From Candidatus Pacearchaeota archaeon (GTDB taxonomy: Archaea > Nanobdellota > Nanobdellia > Pacearchaeales > GW2011-AR1): a stretch of DNA of 5,172 bases. Both the position numbers and the translations under genes were made by a program. Positions within the stretch are counted from its first letter, which is position 1, and the number at the start of each line of letters is the position of its first letter. This document shows, piece after piece, positions 1 through 4,600 of this stretch. The stretch spans positions 1 to 5,172 of the forward strand of contig NZCB01000018.1 of the NCBI GenBank assembly GCA_002688165.1, given 5' to 3'. The notes beneath the pieces were generated by a model. It did no database searches. It was not told where the DNA came from and saw nothing but the letters and a program-made list of their open reading frames with translations.

Positions 1-94
1 ATTAAGAGATTCCGAAGTCTTGCAGACTTCTTCATCCAAATTCGGTTTTGTGGGTTGCCTCAAAACCGAACTTCTCTTAAGCCCAATGTTAAAT
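1..94 (+). repeat. attC-like site 1 (left edge cut off by the window)
   Basis: This is a folded repeat with the layout of an integron attC site. An outer stem pairs TTAAGAGA (2-9) with TCTCTTAA (73-80). Inside it are hairpin 1, GAAGTC/GACTTC (14-19 with 25-30, loop TTGCA), a CCAAAT linker (36-41), and hairpin 2, TTCGGTTTT/AAAACCGAA (41-49 with 62-70). It ends in GTTAAAT (88-94), a perfect match to the R' consensus GTTRRRY. The R'' box would lie just before base 1 and cannot be seen. The order stem, hairpin, CCAAAT, hairpin, stem, GTTA recurs at 1334-1418 and 2384-2475. The predicted crossover is between G88 and T89, which starts the next cassette. A generic structured repeat is the alternative, but the boundary complementarity of the downstream cassettes argues for attC. 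Confidence 0.8.
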
Positions 95-98
95 CCAA

Positions 99-155
99 TA
101 GCTAAAAGAACCTTAAACCCCCGGCCTCCCGCCCCTTAGGGAGAGAGCACTTTCT
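99..155 (+). repeat. Left arm of the extended inverted repeat of cassette A
   Basis: Three blocks in this arm recur as exact reverse complements, in mirrored order, at 1218-1283: TAGCTAAAAGAACC (99-112, with 1270-1283), CTTAAACCC (112-120, with 1242-1250) and GAGAGAGCACTTTCT (141-155, with 1218-1232). The spacers differ in length and sequence. The arm ends 14 bp before the stop of the aminotransferase gene. On the minus strand a CTCCC/GGGAG hairpin (126-130 with 139-143) lies here and might help end that gene's transcript, but no T-tract follows it. Confidence 0.85.
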
Positions 156-169
156 TGCCACCCAAATAA

Positions 170-1171
170 CTAAATATCCAATTTTTTGAAAATTTTCAGA
201 ATCTTATTCATATCTTTTGTTTTCCCAACAGTTATTCTTATGCAATTAACAAAAGGAGGTTTATCATATTTTTTAACAATTATTCCCTTATGACTTAAGC
301 TTTTAATTAGATTAATCAATTTATTTGGGTTTGATTTAATTAACACAAAATTAGCATATGATTTATAACATTTGAAGTTCTTTAATTTATTAATCTCTAT
401 GTAAAATTTTTCCCTATCCTTACATATTGTTTTCCAAGTTTTAAAATAATATTTCCTATCTTTTATAGCAGATATTGCGACTTTCTCTAATAATTCACAC
501 ATTCCTAAATATTTATCAAAATATTTTATTTTTTCTTTTAGTTTTGAAGAACAAATGCCAAAGGCTAATCTTAGGCCCGCAAGACCATAATATTTTGAGA
601 ATGTTCTTATTATAATTAGATTAGGGTATTTATTGATTAGTTTTATAAAATTATCTTTTGAGATAAAATCTTGATATGCTTCATCCAAAACTACGACTCC
701 TTTAAATGTTTCAAGTATTTCTTTCAAATCATCTAAACTAACGATATTTCCGGTAGGATTATTCGGAGAAGGAATAAGTATTAATTTTGGGCGGTTTGCT
801 TTTATAGATTTCTTAATGTTCTTAATATTGTAGTTAAATTCATTTTCTTTTTCTTCTAATTCAAAAAATGCAACTTTTGCGTTTCTTTTTTTAATTATTT
901 CAATAAAATAAGGCCAAGTTTGTTTGGGAATTAAAACGGTTTCCTTAGTGTTAACTAATTCTTCAAGTAGGTGGATTAGAATATCTTCTGCACCATAACC
1001 TAGAAGTAGATTTTTTCTTTTTATATTATATTTTTTAGTCAAAAACTTTTCTAATAAATTATTTCTTGAATAAAGATTTACATCATTTATCTTTGCATTC
1101 TTTAATATTTTGAGCCCTTTTGGTGAAGGTCCATATAAATTTTCATTCTTACTTAAATCAACTCTTTTCAT
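170..1171 (-). CDS. HisC-like class I/II PLP-dependent aminotransferase (histidinol-phosphate aminotransferase family)
   Basis: This is a fold-I PLP aminotransferase of 333 residues from the chosen start, close to the roughly 350 usual for HisC. Visible motifs, numbered from that start, are: the N-terminal LSKNENLYGPSP, matching the HisC N-x-N-E-N-P-Y-G-P signature; GYGAED (58-63), the phosphate-cup region; SPNNPTGN (135-142); DEAY (163-166); TFSKYYGLAGLR with PLP lysine K193 and R201; and CIRITVG with substrate-carboxylate arginine R312. HisC transfers an amino group between glutamate and imidazole-acetol phosphate in histidine synthesis. No other his genes are visible, so the substrate is uncertain; a CobD-like or general aminotransferase is possible. 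An in-frame ATG 31 codons upstream is rejected because those codons lie in a noncoding inverted repeat and upstream of the TATA box (1189-1200), which fits a leaderless start at 1171. It is the only gene of cassette A and runs against the attC direction. Confidence 0.85.
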   Translation of the reverse strand: MKRVDLSKNENLYGPSPKGLKILKNAKINDVNLYSRNNLLEKFLTKKYNIKRKNLLLGYGAEDILIHLLEELVNTKETVLIPKQTWPYFIEIIKKRNAKVAFFELEEKENEFNYNIKNIKKSIKANRPKLILIPSPNNPTGNIVSLDDLKEILETFKGVVVLDEAYQDFISKDNFIKLINKYPNLIIIRTFSKYYGLAGLRLAFGICSSKLKEKIKYFDKYLGMCELLEKVAISAIKDRKYYFKTWKTICKDREKFYIEINKLKNFKCYKSYANFVLIKSNPNKLINLIKSLSHKGIIVKKYDKPPFVNCIRITVGKTKDMNKILKIFKKLDI

Positions 1172-1188
1172 TATTAATACAAGATTTC

Positions 1189-1200
1189 TATATTTATAAA
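1189..1200 (-). promoter_or_regulatory. Archaeal TATA box of the HisC-like gene
   Basis: On the minus strand this reads TTTATAAATATA, a good archaeal TATA box centred about 24 nt before the ATG at 1171. That spacing puts transcription start at or next to the start codon, implying a leaderless mRNA, and no Shine-Dalgarno sequence is seen. It explains how a reversed cassette gene can be expressed without a promoter from the array. Confidence 0.65.
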
Positions 1201-1217
1201 GATTAATAAAGCCCCCC

Positions 1218-1283
1218 AGAAAGTGCTCTCTCTTATTTAATGGGTTTAAGATACGACTTCCCACCGTCCGGTTCTTTTAGCTA
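1218..1283 (-). repeat. Right arm of the extended inverted repeat of cassette A
   Basis: Reverse complement of the blocks at 99-155: 15 bp (1218-1232), 9 bp (1242-1250) and 14 bp (1270-1283), all exact. Compared with the left arm it has about 20 extra bases between the 14-bp and 9-bp blocks and a shorter gap before the 15-bp block. It sits upstream of the aminotransferase promoter. Confidence 0.85.
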
Positions 1284-1333
1284 CTTCTTCGCTTCGCTCG
1301 ACCCCGTTGCACTTTCGCCTGCGGGCTCAGGGG

Positions 1334-1418
1334 ATTTAACAACAGATTTCATAGTTCAGCCCTTGCAGGACTTCACCCAAATCGCTTTAAGCGACTTTAT
1401 GAAATCTTAACGTTATGT
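1334..1418 (+). repeat. attC-like site 2 (between cassettes A and B)
   Basis: Complete site. The R'' box ATTTAAC (1334-1340) fits the consensus RYYYAAC. The L arms AGATTTCATA (1344-1353) and TATGAAATCT (1398-1407) pair over 10 bp. Hairpin 1 is AGCCC/GGACT (1358-1362 with 1368-1372, one C-A mismatch, loop TTGCA). The linker CCCAAAT (1376-1382) follows, then hairpin 2, TCGCT/AGCGA (1382-1386 with 1390-1394). The R' box is GTTATGT (1412-1418). R'' and R' match at only 5 of 7 positions in place, but R'' matches the left end of its own cassette over 9 bp, as expected when the bases after G^TT come from the neighbouring cassette. Confidence 0.85.
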
Positions 1419-1422
1419 GCAA

Positions 1423-1463
1423 TTATTTTCAAGGGCTAAAAAGTTTAAGGGGCAAAGAGTTTT
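1423..1463 (+). repeat. Left arm of the extended inverted repeat of cassette B
   Basis: TTATTTTCAAGGGC (1423-1436) is the exact reverse complement of 2336-2349. AAGGGGCAAAGAGTTTT (1447-1463) matches the reverse complement of 2277-2292 with one indel and two mismatches. The second block lies just upstream of the gene's TATA box, and its partner begins within the stop codon, so the repeat closely brackets the gene. Confidence 0.7.
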
Positions 1464-1471
1464 CCGAAGTA

Positions 1472-1479
1472 TTTATATA
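1472..1479 (+). promoter_or_regulatory. Archaeal TATA box of the PhnP-like gene
   Basis: TTTATATA, the archaeal TATA consensus, is centred about 26 nt before the ATG at 1502. This predicts transcription starting at or within a few bases of the start codon (leaderless). No Shine-Dalgarno sequence is seen, and the box lies inside the cassette. Confidence 0.75.
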
Positions 1480-1501
1480 CAATAATCATTAATTTAACAC
1501 T

Positions 1502-2278
1502 ATGAGATTCAAATTTTTAGGAAGTGGAGGATACCTAAGAATTCCAAGAGCTTGTTGCAGTTGTAAAATCTGTAAAGAAGCCAGAGAAAAAGGTTCTCCT
1601 TATGAAAGATTAGGTCAATCCTTATTTATCGAGGATAATAATATTCTCTTTGATACTCCTGAAGATATTAATTTAGAATTAAATAATCATAAGATTGCAA
1701 AAGTTGAACATCTTTTTTATTCCCACTGGCATCCAGATCATACTGCAGGATTTAGAATTCTTGAAACATTAAAAGCAGGAAGAAAGTCAAAACCAGTAAA
1801 TGTATATTTGAATACAAATCTGAAAAAAGATTTTGAAAATAAAGTTCCTGCAATATTTTTCTTTGAAAAGTTAGGATATTGCAAAATAACCTTAAAAGAT
1901 AAGGTCAAAATCGGCGATATTGAAATTGAATTAATAAAATTGAATAATGATTTTGCATATGCATTTCTTATAACTCAAAAAAATAAGAAGGTTGTATTTT
2001 GTCCTTGTCATTCAATTGATCTTCCAGTTATTGATAAATTGAAAAATCCAGATTTGCTAATTATTAATATAGGTTATTTTGGTAAAGAAAAGAAAAATAT
2101 TACTGGTTTTGAAAAAGATAATCTCTCTTTAATTAAGAAACTAAATCCTAAAGAAACTATTTTTACTCATATTGAGGAAACTTGGAATAAAAATTATGAT
2201 GATTATTGTAAAGTGGAAAAACAACATCAATCATTAAACATTAAATTTGCATTTGATGGAATGAATGTTGATGTATAA
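1502..2278 (+). CDS. PhnP-like metallo-beta-lactamase-fold hydrolase
   Basis: This 258-residue protein has the length and domain plan of PhnP-type cyclic phosphodiesterases in the MBL superfamily. It has LGSGG near the N-terminus, then a structural-zinc cysteine cluster C19-x-C21-x-x-C24 (with an extra C18), as in PhnP. The metal motif H75-W-H77-P-D79-H80 follows, then T-H223 and a C-terminal FDGM, where PhnP relatives have YDG. Two other expected ligands appear changed: the His before the central strand seems replaced around NND (148-150), and the bridging Asp region reads CPCH (167-170) with H170. Position 226 is Glu where E. coli PhnP has a zinc-binding His. The family hydrolyses phosphodiester or other ester bonds; the substrate here is unknown. 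No phn genes are visible, so a C-P lyase role is not supported. The start fits the TATA box at 1472-1479. Confidence 0.85.
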   Translation: MRFKFLGSGGYLRIPRACCSCKICKEAREKGSPYERLGQSLFIEDNNILFDTPEDINLELNNHKIAKVEHLFYSHWHPDHTAGFRILETLKAGRKSKPVNVYLNTNLKKDFENKVPAIFFFEKLGYCKITLKDKVKIGDIEIELIKLNNDFAYAFLITQKNKKVVFCPCHSIDLPVIDKLKNPDLLIINIGYFGKEKKNITGFEKDNLSLIKKLNPKETIFTHIEETWNKNYDDYCKVEKQHQSLNIKFAFDGMNVDV

Positions 2279-2349
2279 AACTCCCTGCCCTTGATTCTTG
2301 TTCTTGATGTATCGCATTCGCTCAATTCATAGAACGCCCTTGAAAATAA
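2277..2349 (-). repeat. Right arm of the extended inverted repeat of cassette B
   Basis: Contains the partner blocks of 1423-1463: GCCCTTGAAAATAA (2336-2349, exact) and the imperfect block 2277-2292. GCCCTTGA also occurs twice as a direct repeat (2287-2294 and 2336-2343), so alternative pairings with the left arm are possible. Confidence 0.7.
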
Positions 2350-2383
2350 CTGTCCCTTCGGTCGGTCGACTTGCAGTCTCCCC

Positions 2384-2475
2384 ACATAACAGCGATTAAG
2401 AGGAAATTTCCTGCTGAAATTTCCCAAATTTGCTTCACTTCGTTTCGCAAACTTCTCTTAATCGCGATGTTATAC
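2384..2475 (+). repeat. attC-like site 3 (end of cassette B)
   Basis: Complete site. R'' is ACATAAC (2384-2390). The L arms GCGATTAAGAG (2392-2402) and CTCTTAATCGC (2455-2465) pair over 11 bp. Including A2391/T2468 and ATAAC/GTTAT, the stem grows by 6 bp with G2466-A2467 bulged out, resembling attC extrahelical bases. Hairpin 1 is GAAATTTC/GAAATTTC (2403-2410 with 2416-2423, loop CTGCT). The linker CCAAAT is at 2424-2429. Hairpin 2 has a TTTGC/GCAAA stem (2429-2433 with 2447-2451). R' is GTTATAC (2469-2475). CTTCTCTTAA before R' is shared with site 1. No partner for GTTATACGC is found to the right in the window, so this is probably the last visible site. Confidence 0.85.
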
Positions 2476-2507
2476 GCAATTAAATTTTCACTAGTCTAAA
2501 TATCATT

Positions 2508-2580
2508 CTTCTTTTGGAAAAAGAAGCAAAAGTAAAAGCCCCTCTATTTTCTTTCTTAAAAAGAAAGAAGCAAAAAAAGC
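2508..2580 (-). terminator. Tandem A/T-rich hairpins and T-tract downstream of the decarboxylase operon
   Basis: Reading away from the decarboxylase stop on the minus strand, there is a run of seven T (2572-2578). Next comes a 9-bp hairpin, TTCTTTCTT/AAGAAAGAA (2549-2557 with 2561-2569), and then an 8-bp hairpin, CTTCTTTT/AAAAGAAG (2508-2515 with 2519-2526). GAAGCAAAA follows each hairpin on the plus strand, so the two look like diverged copies. T-rich tracts are the usual archaeal termination signal. The role as a terminator is inferred. Confidence 0.5.
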
Positions 2581-2590
2581 GGGCAATCTC

Positions 2591-3622
2591 TTATTTATCC
2601 CCAACAACCTCTGTTTCTAACTTCTCTAAACTGCAAAAGTCAGTTGTGTAATTATAGGCTCCAGCATTTAAGAAAGTAATTTCATCTCCGACCTTTGGAT
2701 TTTTTAATTTGACGCTATGTCTAAAGATATCATCTCTTGTAGGGGTATTTCCTTTTATTTTATAGTATTCTCCTTCTTCATTTTCTTCAACTTCATTTTC
2801 AACTAATAATCTTATGTCAGTAATATGTGAATCTAAAACTCCGTTATATATTGAAGTATTAACAATTAGGGTATTTTCTTGGACTTGGATGATTTTGCAT
2901 TTGAGTTTAACTGCAGGGCCTGCGATGAATCTTCCGGGTTCTGTATAAATATCTCCTGAGAACCATTCTTTAACTTCTTTGATTTTATCAAAGATATAGG
3001 GCATTATTTCAGATGTGTAGGTTCTATATCTTATTGGAAGTCCTCCTCCAATGTTAATGATGTTTATTCTTTCTAGGGTTTCTTTAGTTAATGAATCTTC
3101 TAATTCATCTTTAATTTCCCATTCGCTAGCATTTTGACTTTTTCTATGGATATGGACTCCAAGTTTGTCAATAAATTTATTATCTTTGATTTTTGAAATT
3201 ATTTTATTAACTTTGATTGCTGGAAGCCCATAAATGAAATATTTCCCACTTGTAATTCTATGTTCTTGAAATTTCATTCTAATTAATAGATTGATAATAA
3301 TATTTTTTTCTTCAACTATCTTTAATAGATTGTTTAGATCTATTTCATTATCAATTACGAATTTTTTAACACCTTCATTTAAGATTTTTTTTAGTTCTTC
3401 ATTTGAATTGGCTTGGGTGAAGAACCATATTTTATTTTTATCTTTGATGTCTTTGATTTCATTAAATGCATGTAATGAGAATTCAGAATTAGTATCTTCT
3501 AAAACTTTTGTAACTTCGTTATTTGTTTTATGGCTGTAACTTATTTTAATTCCAAGTTCTTTCAATTTTTCGTATTGTTCAAGAACTTTTCTCTTATCCA
3601 GAATGAATTTTGCTTTTGTCAT
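2591..3622 (-). CDS. Fold-III PLP-dependent amino acid decarboxylase (Orn/DAP/Arg decarboxylase 2 family)
   Basis: This 343-residue protein has an alanine-racemase-type barrel followed by a beta domain. Family landmarks are SYSHKTNN with PLP lysine K32, GVHIHRKSQN with H159 at the position stacking on PLP, the glycine-rich phosphate loop GGGLP (192-196), EPGRF (228-232), and the C-terminal GAY (321-323). Relatives decarboxylate ornithine, arginine, diaminopimelate, lysine or carboxynorspermidine; which applies here cannot be read from the sequence. The loop that normally carries the catalytic Cys (GPxCxxxD in relatives) reads GNTPTRDD (291-298), with Pro at the aligned Cys position. The start overlaps the preceding deoxyhypusine synthase-like gene by 29 bp in another frame, so the two are surely co-transcribed and probably translationally coupled. 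A role in making the diamine or polyamine donor for hypusine synthesis is the natural inference. No strong Shine-Dalgarno sequence is seen. Confidence 0.85.
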   Translation of the reverse strand: MTKAKFILDKRKVLEQYEKLKELGIKISYSHKTNNEVTKVLEDTNSEFSLHAFNEIKDIKDKNKIWFFTQANSNEELKKILNEGVKKFVIDNEIDLNNLLKIVEEKNIIINLLIRMKFQEHRITSGKYFIYGLPAIKVNKIISKIKDNKFIDKLGVHIHRKSQNASEWEIKDELEDSLTKETLERINIINIGGGLPIRYRTYTSEIMPYIFDKIKEVKEWFSGDIYTEPGRFIAGPAVKLKCKIIQVQENTLIVNTSIYNGVLDSHITDIRLLVENEVEENEEGEYYKIKGNTPTRDDIFRHSVKLKNPKVGDEITFLNAGAYNYTTDFCSLEKLETEVVGDK

Positions 3623-4559
3623 TTTCTATTAATCCAATTTCTTTTAATTTTTCTAAAGCTCTTATCATCATTAAAGGGAAAGTGATTGTTACATCTCCAT
3701 TTACAGTAACTCCTGCAGCTGTATCTTTTAATTTTCCCCAACTCATGGCTTCTTTTGTTGTAGCTCCGCTCATGCTTCCGGAGCTTGAGTGGCTAGTAGT
3801 TAGATAGGCTGCGTAATCAAAACCTCCATTTAGTAATCCTGAGAAAATAGCATAATGTTTGCTTATAGAACCTCCTAAACTTATTAGCCCTTTTTTCTCA
3901 TCGTGGTTACTTGAGAAAATTATATTTTTGAAGTCCCCAATCACATCGATAATGAAATCCTTATGTTTTTCTTGGAATAAATATAAATGGAAACCTATTG
4001 CAGAATCTGCAATACCTGGACAGAAAATTGGAACATTATTTTTAGCAGCTTGATATAGGATAGAATTCTCATCATTTAGTAATAGGCCTAATTCTCTCAA
4101 AAATAAACTGACATCAATTCTCTTGTGTTTTTGATAGATAGTTTCAATATATTCTTTCATCTTGTCTTCGAACTTCATGTAACTTTCATTTCTTATCAAT
4201 AGATTTCCAACTCGGTTTTCTCCTTTTTCTTTCATTGCAATATCATCTGCATTGAAAGTAGTTACTTCAATCTTATCTCCCATAGATTTTATTATGTCTT
4301 CTTCGATACTAGCAGAGGTAGTTACAATAACATCTGCCATGCCTAATTTAATCATTTGAGCAAAGAATCCGCGAAGTCCTGTTGTAACCATGTTAGAAGT
4401 GAAAGTAAGGAAAATTTTACATCCCTCTTGTTTCATTTTACAGACTAAATCACTTGCCCTATTCAATTCTATACTCTGATAGCCTAAACTACCAAAATCA
4501 TCAACCAACTGCTTAACAGTCATTCCTGGTGTCCATAAAAGGTCTTTAACAGATTTCAT
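3594..4559 (-). CDS. Deoxyhypusine synthase-like protein
   Basis: This 321-residue NAD-dependent aminobutyltransferase-family protein is close to the usual archaeal length. Visible motifs are LTFTSNMVTTGLRGFF (51-66) and TTSASIEED (80-88), both in the NAD-binding part. CPGIADSAIG (180-189) includes D185. GGSISKHY carries H235. SGATTKEAMSWGKL holds E270, W274 and the catalytic lysine K276 (human K329). GDVTITFPLM holds D289. In canonical enzymes spermidine's aminobutyl group is transferred to a lysine of aIF5A; some archaea reportedly use agmatine. Two human spermidine-pocket aspartates, D243 and D316, align by eye with F190 and M263, so the donor may differ. A related aminobutyl transfer, such as homospermidine synthesis, is an alternative. 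The gene lies 94 bp downstream of the EF-2 gene and overlaps the decarboxylase start. Confidence 0.88.
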   Translation of the reverse strand: MKSVKDLLWTPGMTVKQLVDDFGSLGYQSIELNRASDLVCKMKQEGCKIFLTFTSNMVTTGLRGFFAQMIKLGMADVIVTTSASIEEDIIKSMGDKIEVTTFNADDIAMKEKGENRVGNLLIRNESYMKFEDKMKEYIETIYQKHKRIDVSLFLRELGLLLNDENSILYQAAKNNVPIFCPGIADSAIGFHLYLFQEKHKDFIIDVIGDFKNIIFSSNHDEKKGLISLGGSISKHYAIFSGLLNGGFDYAAYLTTSHSSSGSMSGATTKEAMSWGKLKDTAAGVTVNGDVTITFPLMMIRALEKLKEIGLIENDKSKIHSG

Positions 4560-4587
4560 CGAATAGATTAAAATTAAATTTTAAGAA

Positions 4588-4596
4588 GTTTTATAC
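4588..4596 (-). promoter_or_regulatory. Candidate TATA box of the deoxyhypusine synthase-decarboxylase operon
   Basis: GTATAAAAC on the minus strand is centred about 33 nt before the ATG at 4559, predicting a short leader of roughly 7 nt. The AT-rich TTAAAATTTAA nearer the gene is an alternative. The operon could also be partly read through from the EF-2 gene. Confidence 0.45.
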
Positions 4597-4600
4597 AATA

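Larger units (their letters stand above)
1172..1333. other. Gene-free promoter-side tail of cassette A
   Basis: This stretch holds the TATA box of the aminotransferase gene, the right arm of the inverted repeat (1218-1283), and then a GC-rich segment. Within it CCCC (1302-1305) and GGGG (1330-1333) can close a weak stem around GCC/GGC just before the R'' box. The CTTCGCTTCGCTCG stretch around 1287-1300 is low-complexity. No open reading frame with recognisable protein character was found; the N-terminal extension of the aminotransferase frame crosses the repeat and is not protein-like. Confidence 0.6.
89..1412 (+). mobile_element. Integron-type gene cassette A (carries the HisC-like gene in reverse)
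   Basis: This 1324-bp unit runs from the predicted G^TT crossover of site 1 to that of site 2. Its left end, read with the preceding G (GTTAAATCC, 88-96), is the exact reverse complement of GGATTTAAC (1332-1340), the R'' arm of its own attC. Circularisation would therefore recreate a perfectly paired R'/R'' box. It holds one gene, on the strand opposite to the attC orientation, with its own TATA box. It also contains an interrupted inverted repeat inside its ends (99-155 against 1218-1283). The GC-rich noncoding ends contrast with the very AT-rich gene. No integrase or attI is seen. Confidence 0.78.
1413..2469 (+). mobile_element. Integron-type gene cassette B (carries the PhnP-like gene)
   Basis: This 1057-bp unit runs from the crossover of site 2 to that of site 3. 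GTTATGTG at its left end (1412-1419) is the exact reverse complement of CACATAAC (2383-2390), the R'' arm of its own attC. It holds one gene in the usual cassette orientation, with the attC downstream, and its own TATA box. Like cassette A, it has an additional inverted repeat bracketing the gene (1423-1463 against 2277-2349). Confidence 0.78.
2279..2590. other. Gene-free stretch: cassette B tail, attC-like site 3 and operon 3' flank
   Basis: From left to right this holds the right arm of the cassette B inverted repeat, a GC-richer tail with CCCTTCGGTCGG and GACTTGCAGTC (a 4-bp hairpin) up to 2383, the attC-like site 3 (2384-2475), a short AT-rich link, and two hairpins downstream of the minus-strand operon (2508-2580). 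The minus-strand open frame across the site is made of repeat sequence and is not considered a gene. Confidence 0.6.

Noticed and set aside
1172..1264. N-terminal extension of the aminotransferase frame to an upstream ATG
   Set aside because: The extra 31 codons overlap the inverted repeat and the TATA box, show no family similarity, and the HisC signature starts right after the ATG at 1171.
99..1283. Insertion sequence with terminal inverted repeats
   Set aside because: The gene between the repeats is an aminotransferase, not a transposase, no target-site duplication was found, and the attC boundaries explain the unit edges better. A captured nonautonomous element cannot be fully excluded.
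1284..1333. Possible fourth, degraded attC-like element in the GC-rich tail
   Set aside because: TCGAC and TTGCA recur here and near 2366-2375, but no outer stem or GTTA box could be found.
2227..2427. Minus-strand open frame of 66 codons over the cassette B end
   Set aside because: It overlaps the end of the PhnP-like gene, the inverted repeat and the attC-like hairpins, has no recognisable protein pattern, and is explained by structured noncoding DNA.
1..2475. CRISPR array
   Set aside because: There are only three repeats, about 1 to 1.3 kb apart, with divergent stems and genes between them; spacing and structure do not fit CRISPR.
3291..4053. Plus-strand open frames opposite the decarboxylase and deoxyhypusine synthase genes
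   Set aside because: They are antisense to two well-supported genes, with hydrophobic, Ser/Phe-rich translations typical of AT-rich antisense frames.
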